Below are positions 16,895-28,261 of a stretch of DNA of 43,115 bases, in pieces. How positions within the stretch are numbered: position 1 is the first letter of the stretch; the number at the start of each line of letters is the position of its first letter. The notes beneath the pieces are model-generated. The model ran no database searches and had not been told where the DNA came from. It saw only the letters and a program-made list of their open reading frames with translations. Source of the DNA: Vibrio sp. 10N.261.45.E2 (GTDB lineage: Bacteria > Pseudomonadota > Gammaproteobacteria > Enterobacterales > Vibrionaceae); NCBI RefSeq assembly GCF_002875705.1, contig NZ_MCZZ01000099.1, positions 1-43,115 of the forward strand, given 5' to 3'. Position numbers and translations under genes: made by a program.

Positions 16895-17824
16895 ATGGCG
16901 AATTCGCTCTATCAAAAGCACATCATCTCAATTCCAGAGCTTTCTCGTGAAGAGCTAGAATTGATTGTTCAAACGGCAGGTCAGCTAAAGGCTGAACCAA
17001 ACCCAGAACTCATCAAGAACAAAGTTGTTGCCAGCTGCTTCTTCGAACCTTCAACACGAACTCGTCTCTCTTTTGAAACTGCGATTCAGCGCATCGGTGG
17101 TGATGTGATTGGTTTCGATAGCGGTGGCAATACTTCTTTGGCAAAAAAAGGCGAAACGCTAGCGGACTCGGTACAGGTTATCTCTTCATACGTTGACGCT
17201 TACGTGATGCGTCACCCTCAAGAAGGCGCTGCGCGTCTGGCTTCTGAGTTCTCAAATGGTGTACCTGTTATTAATGCAGGTGACGGCGCAAACCAACACC
17301 CAACACAAACGTTATTAGACCTATTCTCTATCGCTGAGACACAAGGCCGCTTAGATAACCTTAACGTGGCATTTGTTGGTGACCTAAAATACGGCCGAAC
17401 AGTTCACTCGTTGACTCAAGCGCTAGCGAAGTTCGACAACATCTGTTTCTATTTCGTGGCACCTGAAGCTCTGGCGATGCCAGACTACATCTGTGAAGAG
17501 CTTGATGAGGCAGGGATCAAATACCAACTACTAACAGACATGGAAGATGTGATTCCAGAACTTGATGTTTTGTACATGACCCGAGTTCAAAAAGAACGCT
17601 TTGATGAGTCAGAATACGCACACATTAAATCTGCATATATCCTGACAGCTGCGATGCTAGAAAATGCACGTGATAACCTGAAGGTTCTACACCCTCTTCC
17701 TCGTGTTGATGAAATTACTATCGATGTCGATAAAACACCTTACGCTTACTACTTCCAGCAAGCCGAGAATGGTGTTTACGCTCGTGAAGCATTGCTAGCC
17801 CTTGTTCTTAACGAAACGCTGTAG
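16895..17824 (+). CDS. pyrB: aspartate carbamoyltransferase catalytic subunit
   Basis: 309 residues (E. coli 311). It forms carbamoyl-aspartate from carbamoyl phosphate and aspartate, the committed step of pyrimidine synthesis. The start is the ATG at 16895 ([10 protein letters not shown], as in E. coli), not the GTG 15 bp earlier. Active-site residues are visible: STRTR at 53-57, S81 and K85 from the neighbouring-subunit loop, and HPLPRVDE near 265. Catalytic trimers assemble with PyrI dimers. pyrI follows after 12 bp. Expression is set by UTP through the start site and attenuator upstream. Confidence 0.98.
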   Translation: MANSLYQKHIISIPELSREELELIVQTAGQLKAEPNPELIKNKVVASCFFEPSTRTRLSFETAIQRIGGDVIGFDSGGNTSLAKKGETLADSVQVISSYVDAYVMRHPQEGAARLASEFSNGVPVINAGDGANQHPTQTLLDLFSIAETQGRLDNLNVAFVGDLKYGRTVHSLTQALAKFDNICFYFVAPEALAMPDYICEELDEAGIKYQLLTDMEDVIPELDVLYMTRVQKERFDESEYAHIKSAYILTAAMLENARDNLKVLHPLPRVDEITIDVDKTPYAYYFQQAENGVYAREALLALVLNETL

Positions 17825-17836
17825 AGGAGAGAGATC

Positions 17837-18298
17837 ATGTCTAAAGAGACTCAATTAAAAGTTGAAGCAATCAAAAACGGTACTGTTATCGACCATATCC
17901 CAGCAAACATCGGGATCAAGGTGTTAAAACTGTTCGACATGCACAACTCTCACCAGCGTGTGACCATTGGCCTAAACCTACCTTCATCGGCACTAGGTGG
18001 CAAAGACCTGCTTAAGATTGAGAATGTGTTTATCACAGAAGAACAGGCGAGCAAGCTGGCGCTTTACGCTCCTCACGCAACCGTGAACCAAATCGAAGAT
18101 TACGAAGTGGTTAAGAAGTTAGCCTTAGAACTTCCTGAGCAAATCAACGATGTGTTCGAGTGTCCAAACACCAACTGTATTACTCACAATGAACCCGTTG
18201 AAAGCAGCTTTAAGATCTTTGAAAAGAAAGAAGATATTCGATTGAAGTGTAAGTATTGTGAAAAAGTATTCTCTCGCGAGATCGTAACTGAAAGATAA
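17837..18298 (+). CDS. pyrI: aspartate carbamoyltransferase regulatory subunit
   Basis: 153 residues, the same as E. coli. The N-terminal allosteric domain (about 1-100) binds CTP, UTP or ATP. The C-terminal zinc domain has all four ligands C109, C114, C138 and C141, needed for contact with PyrB. A GAGGAGAGAG ribosome site overlaps the pyrB end. A hairpin terminator follows. Confidence 0.98.
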   Translation: MSKETQLKVEAIKNGTVIDHIPANIGIKVLKLFDMHNSHQRVTIGLNLPSSALGGKDLLKIENVFITEEQASKLALYAPHATVNQIEDYEVVKKLALELPEQINDVFECPNTNCITHNEPVESSFKIFEKKEDIRLKCKYCEKVFSREIVTER

Positions 18299-18335
18299 CG
18301 TCATACGGCAACGCTTACAGAACGTAAAAACTATC

Positions 18336-18363
18336 AAATACCTCGCCTATGCGGGGTATTTTG
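18336..18363 (+). terminator. pyrBI operon terminator
   Basis: AAATACCTCGC/GCGGGGTATTT 11-bp stem with one G-U pair and a 4-nt loop, then TTTTGCG. The T run is short. Confidence 0.75.
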
Positions 18364-18434
18364 CGCTTTACCTATCCAAAGTTTGAAGGCACACTGAAAA
18401 TTGATTTTTATCTAATAACTGATGGAATAAACCA

Positions 18435-18824
18435 ATGACTAAAGTACTTCACACAGAATCAGCTCCAGCTGCAATCGGCCCATACGTACAAGGCGTTGAC
18501 CTTGGCAACATGGTACTGACTTCTGGTCAAATCCCAGTAAACCCAGCAACTGGTGAAGTATCTGCTGATATCGCAGAGCAAGCTCGCCAATCTCTAGACA
18601 ACGTTCAAGCGGTTGTTGAAGCTTCAGGCCTGACTGTAAAAGACATCGTAAAACTAACGGTATTCGTTAAAGACCTAAACGACTTCGGCACAGTAAACGA
18701 GGTTTACGGCAAGTTTTTCGATGAGCACGGTGTTGCAAACTACCCTGCACGTTCATGTGTTGAAGTAGCTCGTTTACCAAAAGATGTAGGTATCGAGATC
18801 GAAGCTATTGCGGTTCGCAAATAA
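18435..18824 (+). CDS. ridA: RidA family reactive imine/enamine deaminase
   Basis: 129 residues, YjgF/YER057c/UK114 family. It hydrolyses 2-aminoacrylate and related enamines made by PLP enzymes such as threonine dehydratase, protecting other PLP enzymes. The motifs are the LTSGQIPVNPATGE strand, TVFVKDLNDF, and C-terminal YPARSCVEVARLPKDV with the catalytic Arg at about 105. It follows pyrI as it does in E. coli but is separated by a terminator. It is convergent with plsC across a shared hairpin. Confidence 0.95.
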   Translation: MTKVLHTESAPAAIGPYVQGVDLGNMVLTSGQIPVNPATGEVSADIAEQARQSLDNVQAVVEASGLTVKDIVKLTVFVKDLNDFGTVNEVYGKFFDEHGVANYPARSCVEVARLPKDVGIEIEAIAVRK

Positions 18825-18892
18825 GTTTCAGTCTCTAGAATACACAGTATCAAGTAAACGAATTGGCAAAATGCTGGACGTTTATCAGATAC

Positions 18893-18924
18893 AAAAAAGG
18901 TTGCCCAGTTGGCAACCTTTTTTA
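18893..18924. terminator. bidirectional terminator between ridA and plsC
   Basis: AAAGGTTGCC/GGCAACCTTT stem, 5-nt loop, with A6 on the left and T7 on the right, serving both convergent genes. Confidence 0.92.
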
Positions 18925-18948
18925 TTGTTCATCGTTTCGCTTAAATCA

Positions 18949-19674
18949 TTACTTTTTATTAAGCTCAACCACTTCTTTGTCTAACTCTTCCAACTTAGCG
19001 GCCATCTGCTCACGAGCTAGGTTAGCCAGTTGACGAACATTAGACTTGTCGTAACCTTCAGTGCTGATTGGTGGCAGCATTTCAACAATCACATGACCAT
19101 TGTTCCAACGGTTTAGTTTCACGCCACCTGTTGAGCTGCACACAATAGGGATGATAGGTAAGCCAGCACCAATCGCAGCATGGAATGCACCTGTTTTGAA
19201 TGGCAGCAGACCACGACCACGAGAACGAGTACCCTCAGGGAACATCCAAACTGAAACATCACTCTCTTTTAGACTAGTCACGACCTGATCAATCGTACCT
19301 ACCGCTTTACTGCGGTTAGCACGGTCAATGAGGATGTTACCCGTCAACCAGTAAAGCTGACCAAATAGAGGCATCCATACTAGACTTTTCTTACCAACCG
19401 TCACCACTTTAGGCGTTACCGCTGATGAAATCGTGAATAGATCCCAGCTATTTTGGTGGTTCGCCACATAAACATGTTGACCGCGAGAGTAGGCATCCTC
19501 TGGAATACGAAGCTCTAGCTTCATGCCGAAGATCTTCGACATACGACCGAAATAACGGCCAAAGGTAAATACGTGTTTCGGGTTGCGTGGACTTAATAGA
19601 CAGTAGCCACAACCAAATACAAACATAAGAATCGCAAATATCGCTACTGCGAAAATACGTAATATTGCTATCAT
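18949..19674 (-). CDS. plsC: 1-acyl-sn-glycerol-3-phosphate acyltransferase
   Basis: 241 residues. It acylates lysophosphatidic acid to phosphatidic acid at the inner membrane. The start is the ATG at 19674 (MIAILRIFAV), preceded by GTGAGGAAC and matching E. coli PlsC; an in-frame start at 19752 has no support. An N-terminal membrane helix (about 3-25) is followed by the catalytic NHQNSWD (HX4D) at about 70-76 and the substrate motif FPEGTRSRG near 140. GQLYWLTGNILIDR lies between them. It is a single-gene unit left of the murA operon terminator. Confidence 0.96.
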   Translation of the reverse strand: MIAILRIFAVAIFAILMFVFGCGYCLLSPRNPKHVFTFGRYFGRMSKIFGMKLELRIPEDAYSRGQHVYVANHQNSWDLFTISSAVTPKVVTVGKKSLVWMPLFGQLYWLTGNILIDRANRSKAVGTIDQVVTSLKESDVSVWMFPEGTRSRGRGLLPFKTGAFHAAIGAGLPIIPIVCSSTGGVKLNRWNNGHVIVEMLPPISTEGYDKSNVRQLANLAREQMAAKLEELDKEVVELNKK

Positions 19675-19755
19675 TTTGTTCCTCACCGACCGCCAAGTTG
19701 ATTCATCTATCCATGCAAAAATGAGCAATAGATTTACTTGCGGTAAATACAACTA

Positions 19756-19786
19756 TAAAAAAGCCGAAACCAAGGTTCCGACTTTT
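19756..19786 (-). terminator. terminator of the mla-murA operon
   Basis: On the minus strand, AAAAGTCGGAACC/GGTTTCGGCTTTT forms a stem with G-U pairs and continues into a T6 run, 40 bp after the murA stop. Confidence 0.82.
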
Positions 19787-19826
19787 ATGTTTTCATCTTA
19801 CTGATTCATGAACCCACTAACCTAGG

Positions 19827-21355
<1,529 letters not shown>

Positions 21356-21368
21356 AAATAGCTCCTGC

Positions 21369-21677
21369 CTAATTTTTTATGTGTTCTGCCATCATTGGCT
21401 GGATATTGCTCAATTGGAACAACGTTCGTAATTGTTCTGGCACGAAACTGAGCATTATATGACAGTTTTGATTTTTTGCATGCTCTAATAAGTGAATTAG
21501 CATCACCATTCCTGCTGAATCGACTCGATTTATATGGCTAAGGTCAATTTCAACGCTCGATTCCGTCGTTTGCCACTTTTCCAATATACGCCAGATTGCA
21601 GGAACACTGTCTCGATCAATATCACCGAGCAGCTGATACTCTTTAGAGCTTAGTGCTTGCCATTGAGAATGGCTCAT
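21369..21677 (-). CDS. mlaB: STAS domain protein MlaB
   Basis: 102 residues, a single STAS domain. It includes [25 protein letters not shown], where the D-S-A-G core is the usual STAS signature. MlaB is the small cytoplasmic subunit of the MlaFEDB phospholipid transporter and stabilises the ATPase MlaF. Its ATG overlaps the mlaC stop (TAATG), implying coupled translation. It is the most divergent member of the operon, but its position makes the call safe. Confidence 0.9.
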   Translation of the reverse strand: MSHSQWQALSSKEYQLLGDIDRDSVPAIWRILEKWQTTESSVEIDLSHINRVDSAGMVMLIHLLEHAKNQNCHIMLSFVPEQLRTLFQLSNIQPMMAEHIKN

Positions 21678-22357
21678 TATTTGTTACTCTCAAAACGAAT
21701 CGGTTGTGCTGCCAGTTTCTCTAGCTCGTCAGCAACCTGTAAGATGCCTTCTTGACGAATCTTAGTATTCCACTCTGACTGCTTGCTCGATAACAGGCTA
21801 ATCCCTTCGGCAACCATATCAAACGCTTTCCACTCGCCCGACTTCTTGTCTTTGCGAAGCTTAAATTCAAGCTTAATGTTTGGTCGTGGCGTATCGATAA
21901 TATCGACCTTGATACTGGTAATACGGCTATCCGCTTTGATTTTTGGTTCTGGACCAAATTCGATCGTCTGATCGGTGTATTGAGTCAGTACTTGAGCATA
22001 AGAAGAAACAAGGTACTTACGGAATGAATCAATAAATACACGCACGTCTTTTCTATCCGCGCCTTTCAAGTTTGGCCCTAATAACTTTAGAGCCGCATAT
22101 TGATCATTCACATAAGGCATCAGCTCTTCTTCCACGATGACCTTCAATAACTCTGGGTCTTGGTGGATATTGTCTTGTTCACTCTTCAAACGCTCAAACG
22201 CAACTTCCGCAACTTGAGTCATCATCTGGTATGGCTGAGTACGGTCAATCGATTCTGCAGCAAAAGTTTGAGCAGAAATAAGTAAAGCCACTGATGCCAT
22301 AAACATTGATTTCAAGTAACCAATAGCTTTTAAGTGACTAATAGTTTTCAACATCAT
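21677..22357 (-). CDS. mlaC: periplasmic phospholipid-binding protein MlaC
   Basis: 226 residues with an N-terminal signal peptide: a basic start, a hydrophobic run around FMASVALLISA and probable cleavage after AQTFA. MlaC ferries phospholipid between the outer-membrane MlaA-OmpC complex and the inner-membrane MlaFEDB complex. The start at 22357 lies 1 nt past the mlaD stop with TAAGGA as ribosome site; longer in-frame starts would overlap mlaD. A later Met just before the hydrophobic core would give a length closer to the E. coli protein (211). Confidence 0.93.
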   Translation of the reverse strand: MMLKTISHLKAIGYLKSMFMASVALLISAQTFAAESIDRTQPYQMMTQVAEVAFERLKSEQDNIHQDPELLKVIVEEELMPYVNDQYAALKLLGPNLKGADRKDVRVFIDSFRKYLVSSYAQVLTQYTDQTIEFGPEPKIKADSRITSIKVDIIDTPRPNIKLEFKLRKDKKSGEWKAFDMVAEGISLLSSKQSEWNTKIRQEGILQVADELEKLAAQPIRFESNK

Positions 22358-22358
22358 C

Positions 22359-22850
22359 TTATTCCTTAGCTTCGCTGTCATTAGAGCCACCAACGCTATA
22401 CAGAACTTGGCCAATCAAATCTTCTAGTACTAATGCTGACTTGGTGTCTTCAATTAAATCACCATCCACCAGCATCTCTTCATCATCAAAGATGAAACCT
22501 GGAACGAGACTGATGTACTGCTCACCGATTAATCCAGATGTTAAAATTTGAGCGCTAGAGGTATCTGGAAATTGTGAGTACTTCCCATCAATAGATAATT
22601 CAACGACAGGAAGATAGCTTTCGGTATCAAGCTCAATACTTTTAACTCGACCAACAACGACGCCGCCCACCTTTACTGGAGAACGAACTTTTAGGCTACC
22701 AATGTTGTCAAAGGTCGCTTTTAGATTGTAAGTATGGTTTGAACCTATGCCTTTTACGTCAGCGACTTGAAAGATCATGATTAAGATTGCGCAAATTCCG
22801 GCAATGACAAAGGTGCCGACCCATAATTCTAATTTTCGAGTTTGTTGCAT
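22359..22850 (-). CDS. mlaD: MCE domain lipid-binding subunit MlaD
   Basis: 163 residues. One N-terminal membrane anchor (about 8-30) is followed by a single MCE domain with VRSPVKVGGVVVGRVKSI, the family signature, and LTSGLIGEQYISLVPG. MlaD forms a hexameric ring in the periplasm that channels phospholipid between MlaC and MlaE. It is slightly shorter than E. coli MlaD (183) at its C-terminus. It follows mlaE with 2 bp between them. Confidence 0.96.
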   Translation of the reverse strand: MQQTRKLELWVGTFVIAGICAILIMIFQVADVKGIGSNHTYNLKATFDNIGSLKVRSPVKVGGVVVGRVKSIELDTESYLPVVELSIDGKYSQFPDTSSAQILTSGLIGEQYISLVPGFIFDDEEMLVDGDLIEDTKSALVLEDLIGQVLYSVGGSNDSEAKE

Positions 22851-22852
22851 GA

Positions 22853-23632
22853 TTAATTCCCAAACATCAATGCGGTAAGAACAAAATCTAGCCCTAGTAC
22901 CGCTAGAGAAGAGTGCACTACAGTGCGTGTGGTTGCCTGACTAATACCTTCTGAAGTCGGTACTGCATCATAACCATTAAAAAGTGCGATCCAAGTGACT
23001 GTGATAGCGAAAACCATGCATTTGATCATGCTGTTACCAATATCTCGGCCAAGCTCAACTGAAGACTGCATGGCAGACCAGAAGCTATCGTGGTCAATCC
23101 CTTTCCAATCAACACCAACTAACTGAGCCCCCCAAATCCCGACCGCCATGAAGATCATAGCGAGCAGTGGCATTGAGATAAGACCAGCCCAAAGACGTGG
23201 CGCAATAATGCGTTTAATAGGATCTACAGCCATCATTTCTAGGCTAGAGATCTGTTCCGTTGCTTTCATTAAGCCGATTTCAGCCGTTAACGCTGAACCT
23301 GCGCGGCCTGCAAATAGTAGAGCTGTCACCACTGGGCCCAACTCACGTAACAATGAAAGCGCGACCATTTGACCAAGGTTACCCTCAGCTCCGTAGTCGA
23401 TTAACACCACATAACCTTGCAGGCTAAGCACCATGCCAATAAACAGACCCGAAACTAAGATGATAGCCAATGACTGAACGCCAACGCTATAAAGTTGTTT
23501 AACTAATAAAGGGAAATTTTTTAGTCTCGGAATGCCAAATAAAGCCTCAAATAACATTAGGCTTGCTCGACCAAATGACTCACAGATCGCAAGTGTGCGC
23601 TTACCGATACCCACAATAGTTTTAACAATCAT
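22853..23632 (-). CDS. mlaE: phospholipid ABC transporter permease MlaE
   Basis: 259 residues. An MlaE/Ycf-type permease with about five membrane helices. Characteristic segments include [24 protein letters not shown] and [19 protein letters not shown], the coupling-helix region that meets the ATPase. It forms the membrane core of MlaFEDB. It begins 1 nt after the mlaF stop. Confidence 0.97.
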   Translation of the reverse strand: MIVKTIVGIGKRTLAICESFGRASLMLFEALFGIPRLKNFPLLVKQLYSVGVQSLAIILVSGLFIGMVLSLQGYVVLIDYGAEGNLGQMVALSLLRELGPVVTALLFAGRAGSALTAEIGLMKATEQISSLEMMAVDPIKRIIAPRLWAGLISMPLLAMIFMAVGIWGAQLVGVDWKGIDHDSFWSAMQSSVELGRDIGNSMIKCMVFAITVTWIALFNGYDAVPTSEGISQATTRTVVHSSLAVLGLDFVLTALMFGN

Positions 23633-23633
23633 A

Positions 23634-24428
23634 TTAAAACAAATCCTTTTCTAAGCTCTTTGCTGGGAATCTAAATGGCACAGGGCCATCTGCTTCACCT
23701 TGCAAAAATTGTTGCACTCGAGGATCACTGTTGCTGTACAGATCGTCAGGCGAACCAGATGCAATAACTTTTCCATCAGCCATTAAGTAAACCCAATCAG
23801 CAATACTCATTACCTCTGGCACATCGTGAGAAACGATAATAGAGGTTAAATCCAAAGCTTGATTAAGATTACGAATCAGCTCGACCAATACGCCCATAGT
23901 AATTGGGTCTTGGCCAACAAACGGTTCATCGTACATGATAAGCTCTGGATCCAATGCGATCGCACGAGCCAACGCCGCTCGTCTCGCCATACCACCGGAC
24001 AACTCACTTGGCATTAATTGCGCCGCACCTCGTAAGCCTACCGCTTCAAGCTTAAGTAATACGATGGTACGAATGAATTTTTCATTAAGTTCAGTGTGCT
24101 CTCTCAGCGGAAACGCCACATTATCAAACACATTGAGATCCGTAAAAAGCGCACCAGATTGGAATAACATGCTCATTTTCTTACGTGCTTGATATAGCTT
24201 TCGACGTGATAATGCAGGGATATTGTCACCATCAAACCAAATTTCGCCTTCATCTGGCGGTAATTGTCCACCAATCAAACGCAGCAAGGTTGTTTTACCA
24301 ATCCCAGATGGCCCCATGATTGCGGTTATTTTGCCTTGAGGTACCTCTAAACTTATATCATCAAAGATAACCCGCTCACCGCGTGAGAAGCTGAGGTTCT
24401 TAACTTTCACAAGCTCAGTGTTCAACAT
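23634..24428 (-). CDS. mlaF: phospholipid ABC transporter ATP-binding protein MlaF
   Basis: 264 residues. It has Walker A GPSGIGKT (39-46), the ABC signature LSGGMARR (about 143-150), Walker B LIMYDEP and the switch His in VSHDVPE. It powers the MlaFEDB complex that keeps outer-membrane lipid asymmetry. It is the first gene of the operon. An AAGGAA ribosome site lies before the ATG. Its promoter must be in the 264-bp gap to the divergent yrbG gene, but no clear -35/-10 was found there. Confidence 0.97.
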   Translation of the reverse strand: MLNTELVKVKNLSFSRGERVIFDDISLEVPQGKITAIMGPSGIGKTTLLRLIGGQLPPDEGEIWFDGDNIPALSRRKLYQARKKMSMLFQSGALFTDLNVFDNVAFPLREHTELNEKFIRTIVLLKLEAVGLRGAAQLMPSELSGGMARRAALARAIALDPELIMYDEPFVGQDPITMGVLVELIRNLNQALDLTSIIVSHDVPEVMSIADWVYLMADGKVIASGSPDDLYSNSDPRVQQFLQGEADGPVPFRFPAKSLEKDLF

Positions 24429-24692
24429 ATTTTTGTTGTTTCCTTGCTTTAAAAAACGCCAATTATGGCTGCAATAGTAATGAGTCTACTTTAGAATTAA
24501 AAGCACTGTTCAATTAATTCATATTAAACAGGAATCTATGCAGGGATTTGAAAGCATTAGAAAATTATCTATTGAGCTCTCTTTCTTGCCAGCTAACTAG
24601 TAATTAATTTGCCGAGTGACTTCCCTTTTATCTAGCAACAGGTCAAAATTAGCGGTTAATTCTCCGTTTTTATTAATTTTTTAGGAATCATT

Positions 24693-25661
24693 ATGCTTCT
24701 TGAAGCGATTGCTTTGCTCGTTATCGGTCTAGGTTTTTTGGTGTGGAGTGCAGATAAGCTGGTTTACGGTGCCGCAGCTCTTGCTCGCAACTTTGGTATT
24801 TCACCACTAGTTATCGGTATGACGATCTTAGCAATGGGGTCTTCGGCTCCCGAAATGATGGTTTCTGCGACTGCTGCCCTTGATGGCAAAACAGATACAG
24901 CGGTTGGTAACGTTTTAGGTTCAAACATCGCCAACATCGCACTAATTTTAGGTATTACTGCGCTAATCAAACCGTTATCAATTAGCTCTGGCGTGATTCG
25001 CCGTGAACTACCATTAATGATTGGTGTCACTTTGTTAGCAGGTGCGTTGCTTTGGGATAACCATTTAGGTTTCTATGAGGGCGTGTTGTTATTTGTTCTT
25101 TTCGCCGCGTTCTTATTTGCCATGCTGCAAATTAGCCGTAGTGAAAAAAAGAACGGCGATGCCTTCCTTGATGAGCAAGAATCAGAAATCCCAGAAGGCG
25201 TAAGCAACCCGAAAGCCGCAATGTGGGTGGTAATTGGTCTGATCATCCTACCTTTAGCTGCTGATATGCTGGTAGATAACGCAGTGACCATCGCGAAATA
25301 CTTTGGCATGAGCGACCTTGTGATTGGTTTAACTATCATTGCTGTTGGTACTAGCCTTCCTGAACTTGCAGCATCACTAGCAGGTGTAATGAAGGGTGAA
25401 GACGATATGGCCGTGGGTAATATCATCGGCTCAAACGTATTCAACATCCTTGCAGTTATGGGTATCCCGGGCATCTTAAACCCTTCGATCTTAAGCGAGT
25501 TCGCTATGGGTCGTGACTTCTGGGTAATGTTAGGCGTATCGCTACTGCTTGTTGTGATGGCGCTTGGTAAGTCTCGTAGCGTGAATCGTATTGAAGGCGG
25601 CATATTGATTGTGACGTTCGTGGCCTACCAAAGTTATCTACTAATGAACATGTCGGCTTAA
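24693..25661 (+). CDS. yrbG: calcium/sodium antiporter, YrbG type (CaCA family)
   Basis: 322 residues, about ten membrane helices in two inverted halves. Each half carries the ion-binding alpha repeat: GSSAPEMMVSATAALDG...GNVLGSNIANI near 45-85 and GTSLPELAASLAGVMKG...GNIIGSNVFNI near 215-255. The paired Glu residues are the Ca2+/Na+ ligands of this family. As in E. coli, the gene lies next to kdsD, 34 bp upstream, and is divergent from mlaF. Its role in Kdo/LPS neighbours is unclear. Confidence 0.95.
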   Translation: MLLEAIALLVIGLGFLVWSADKLVYGAAALARNFGISPLVIGMTILAMGSSAPEMMVSATAALDGKTDTAVGNVLGSNIANIALILGITALIKPLSISSGVIRRELPLMIGVTLLAGALLWDNHLGFYEGVLLFVLFAAFLFAMLQISRSEKKNGDAFLDEQESEIPEGVSNPKAAMWVVIGLIILPLAADMLVDNAVTIAKYFGMSDLVIGLTIIAVGTSLPELAASLAGVMKGEDDMAVGNIIGSNVFNILAVMGIPGILNPSILSEFAMGRDFWVMLGVSLLLVVMALGKSRSVNRIEGGILIVTFVAYQSYLLMNMSA

Positions 25662-25695
25662 TTGTTGATTTAACTTCCCGTACTTGGAGTATTTG

Positions 25696-26667
25696 ATGTC
25701 TCAGCCATTTGATTACCGCAGCGTTGCAAAACAAGTTTTGGAAACCGAAGTTGCAGGTCTCACTCAATTAGACCAATATTTTAATGATGATTTTTGTAAA
25801 GCTTGCGACCTTATCCTGAACAACAAAGGCAAGGTCGTTGTGATGGGTATGGGTAAATCAGGCCACATTGGCAACAAAATCGCGGCAACTCTGGCAAGTA
25901 CCGGGACATCGGCTTTCTTTGTCCATCCGGGTGAAGCGGCACATGGCGACTTAGGCATGATTGAACCTGGTGATATTGTGATTGCAATATCCAACTCAGG
26001 TGAATCAGGCGAAATCCTTAGCCTGTTCCCAGTGTTAAAACGTTTGAACATCAAGATCATCAGCATGACAGGTAAGCCAGCATCGAACATGGCAACCTTG
26101 TCTGATATCCATTTACAAATTTCAGTACCAGAAGAAGCGTGTCCGCTGGGCTTAGCACCAACAACCAGCACCACGGCAACGTTGGTCATGGGTGATGCAT
26201 TAGCCGTTGCACTTTTGCAGGCTCGAGGCTTTACCGCTCAAGATTTTGCATTGTCTCATCCAGGCGGCGCTTTAGGTCGTCAACTGCTGTTAAAATTGGA
26301 CGACATCATGCACACAGGTGATGCCCTCCCTGTTGTAGCACCGAATGCGCTAGTTAGAGACGCTCTGTTAGAGATCTCTCAGAAAGGCTTAGGCATGACA
26401 GCAATCGTTGGGGAAGATGGCCAAATGGCTGGTATTTTTACCGATGGTGATTTGCGCCGTATTCTAGACAAGCGCGTTGATATACATAACACGCAGATTG
26501 GTGATGTGATGACACTAAACCCGACGGTAGCAGAACCAAACATGCTGGCGGTTGAAGGTTTAAACTTGATGCAAGCGAAGAGCATCAATGGCCTGATGTT
26601 GTGCCAAGATGGTAAATTAGTCGGAGCGTTAAACATGCATGACTTACTGAAAGCAGGAGTAATGTAA
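25696..26667 (+). CDS. kdsD: arabinose-5-phosphate isomerase KdsD
   Basis: 323 residues. It converts ribulose-5-phosphate to arabinose-5-phosphate, the Kdo precursor. The N-terminal SIS sugar-isomerase domain (about 35-180) has GMGKSGHIGNKIAATLASTG and SNSGESGEI. Two CBS domains fill about 205-323. The start is the ATG at 25696 (TTGGAG ribosome site); a TTG 12 bp upstream is possible. The stop overlaps the kdsC start. Confidence 0.96.
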   Translation: MSQPFDYRSVAKQVLETEVAGLTQLDQYFNDDFCKACDLILNNKGKVVVMGMGKSGHIGNKIAATLASTGTSAFFVHPGEAAHGDLGMIEPGDIVIAISNSGESGEILSLFPVLKRLNIKIISMTGKPASNMATLSDIHLQISVPEEACPLGLAPTTSTTATLVMGDALAVALLQARGFTAQDFALSHPGGALGRQLLLKLDDIMHTGDALPVVAPNALVRDALLEISQKGLGMTAIVGEDGQMAGIFTDGDLRRILDKRVDIHNTQIGDVMTLNPTVAEPNMLAVEGLNLMQAKSINGLMLCQDGKLVGALNMHDLLKAGVM

Positions 26668-27224
26668 TGACACAGACAGTAGAAACTCTATATGGCACTG
26701 TTAACTCAGATGTATTTGCAATCGCCAAAGAGATCAAACTGCTAATTTGCGATGTCGACGGTGTCTTCTCTGATGGCCGTATCTACATGGGCAACAACGG
26801 TGAAGAGCTGAAAACCTTCCACACTCGCGACGGTTACGGCATCAAGTCACTGATGAACGCGGGTATTGAAATCGCAATCATCACAGGTCGTAAGTCTCAA
26901 ATTGTTGAGAATCGTATGACTGCTCTGGGCATTAAGCTGATTTATCAAGGCCAAGACGATAAAGTTAAGGCATACCAAGATATTTGCGATAGGCTTTCTG
27001 TAAACCCTGAAAACACAGGCTATATCGGGGACGATCTGATCGACTGGCCTGTGATGGAAAAAGTTGGCTTGAAGGTCTGCGTGGCAGATGGTCACCCGCT
27101 ACTTGCAAAGCGTGCAAACTACGTGACAACCATTAACGGTGGTCATGGAGCGGTTCGTGAGGTCTGCGACCTTATTTTACAAGCAAGAAATGAACTCGAC
27201 GTGCATAAAGGTTTAAGCATATGA
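26667..27224 (+). CDS. kdsC: 3-deoxy-D-manno-octulosonate 8-phosphate phosphatase
   Basis: 185 residues, HAD superfamily C0 type without a cap. The nucleophile motif is CDVDGVFSDG (D29, D31), motif II is IITGRKS, and motif III/IV is GYIGDDLIDWPVM. It dephosphorylates Kdo-8-phosphate to Kdo. It is translationally coupled to kdsD (TAATG overlap) and to lptC (ATGA overlap). Confidence 0.97.
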   Translation: MTQTVETLYGTVNSDVFAIAKEIKLLICDVDGVFSDGRIYMGNNGEELKTFHTRDGYGIKSLMNAGIEIAIITGRKSQIVENRMTALGIKLIYQGQDDKVKAYQDICDRLSVNPENTGYIGDDLIDWPVMEKVGLKVCVADGHPLLAKRANYVTTINGGHGAVREVCDLILQARNELDVHKGLSI

Positions 27225-27784
27225 GTTTTACTCGTATTATCTATTTAATACTAATATTTATTGCCTCTTGGTCGACCTATTACCTGTACGACAAAGAGCA
27301 AACATCGACGATACAAGTGGCTCCAAATTTGGAGCTGCCCGCGTTTAGTGGCAAAAGCCTGAACAATATTAGCTATGACGGAAGTGGTATTCGTAGCTAT
27401 CAGGTTGAATCGACGTATTTAGAACACTACTCAGTGGTTGGCGATACACACTTTCAAAACCCTGTTCTTTCAGTATTCCGTGAAGGACACACGATTGAAT
27501 GGCAAGTCACCGCTGATCGCGCGATTATGGATGAGAATCAAGTTGTCACTTTTTATGACAACGTCGTGGCAAAGAACCTGTTGCCAGAAGCCAGCTTCGA
27601 TACAATGACCACAGATAAAATGGTTGTTGAAATGCCTAGCCGAGATTTTTATTCAGATACTCCGGTCCATATGATCGGTACATTTTTTGAAACTGAGGGA
27701 CAAGCAATGAAAGGTAACTTCGGTACCAACAATGCGACCCTCTTTAATTCTGTTCAAGGTAGATATGAAACTCTTACACCTTAG
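27221..27784 (+). CDS. lptC: LPS export protein LptC
   Basis: 187 residues, bitopic: one N-terminal membrane helix (about 5-22) and a periplasmic beta-jellyroll. It includes the conserved YDG-SG-R and WQVTADRAIMDE segments and the C-terminal [19 protein letters not shown]. LptC sits on LptB2FG and passes LPS to LptA. Its start overlaps the kdsC stop by 4 nt. Confidence 0.95.
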   Translation: MSFTRIIYLILIFIASWSTYYLYDKEQTSTIQVAPNLELPAFSGKSLNNISYDGSGIRSYQVESTYLEHYSVVGDTHFQNPVLSVFREGHTIEWQVTADRAIMDENQVVTFYDNVVAKNLLPEASFDTMTTDKMVVEMPSRDFYSDTPVHMIGTFFETEGQAMKGNFGTNNATLFNSVQGRYETLTP

Positions 27785-28259
27785 TTTATTCGCTTTGACC
27801 CTTGCGGCACCCAATGTCTACGCTCTGTCTTCGGATAGTGAGCAACCTGTCTACATTGACTCAGACAGCCAGCAATTGGATATGAAAAGTAACCAAGTGA
27901 CTTTCCTTGGTGATGTGAACCTTAAGCAAGGTAGCATCAATATCAATGCCGACAAGGTTATTGTTACTCGTAACGCCGTAAATGGTGAGATTGAAGAAAT
28001 TCAAGGCTTCGGTAAGCCCGCAACCTTTTCGCAGCTTACTGATGACGGTAAGACACTCTACGGTGAAGCTGACGACCTGCATTACCAGCTTGTTGCCGAC
28101 AAACTGATCATGACCAAGAATGCGATGCTATCTCAAGATGGCAGTATCATTCGTGGCTCTAAGATCACTTACCAAATCGGTTCTCAGAAATTAGTCGCTG
28201 ACAGTGGTGAAAACAAACGAGTGTCAACGGTTTTACAACCAACGGAAGTGAATAAGTAA
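27765..28259 (+). CDS. lptA: periplasmic LPS transport protein LptA
   Basis: 164 residues. The start at 27765 gives a clear signal peptide ([20 protein letters not shown], cleavage likely after it); a start 33 bp earlier would bury it. The mature OstA-like jellyroll includes [20 protein letters not shown] and a C-terminal RVSTVLQP. LptA oligomers bridge LptC to LptD across the periplasm. It overlaps the lptC end by 20 bp in another frame. Confidence 0.95.
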   Translation: MKLLHLSLFALTLAAPNVYALSSDSEQPVYIDSDSQQLDMKSNQVTFLGDVNLKQGSININADKVIVTRNAVNGEIEEIQGFGKPATFSQLTDDGKTLYGEADDLHYQLVADKLIMTKNAMLSQDGSIIRGSKITYQIGSQKLVADSGENKRVSTVLQPTEVNK

Positions 28260-28261
28260 CG

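Noticed and set aside
27732..27764. Longer LptA start 33 bp upstream
   Set aside because: It would place charged residues ahead of the signal peptide and deeper into lptC; the ATG at 27765 has an AAGGT ribosome site and a proper signal peptide.
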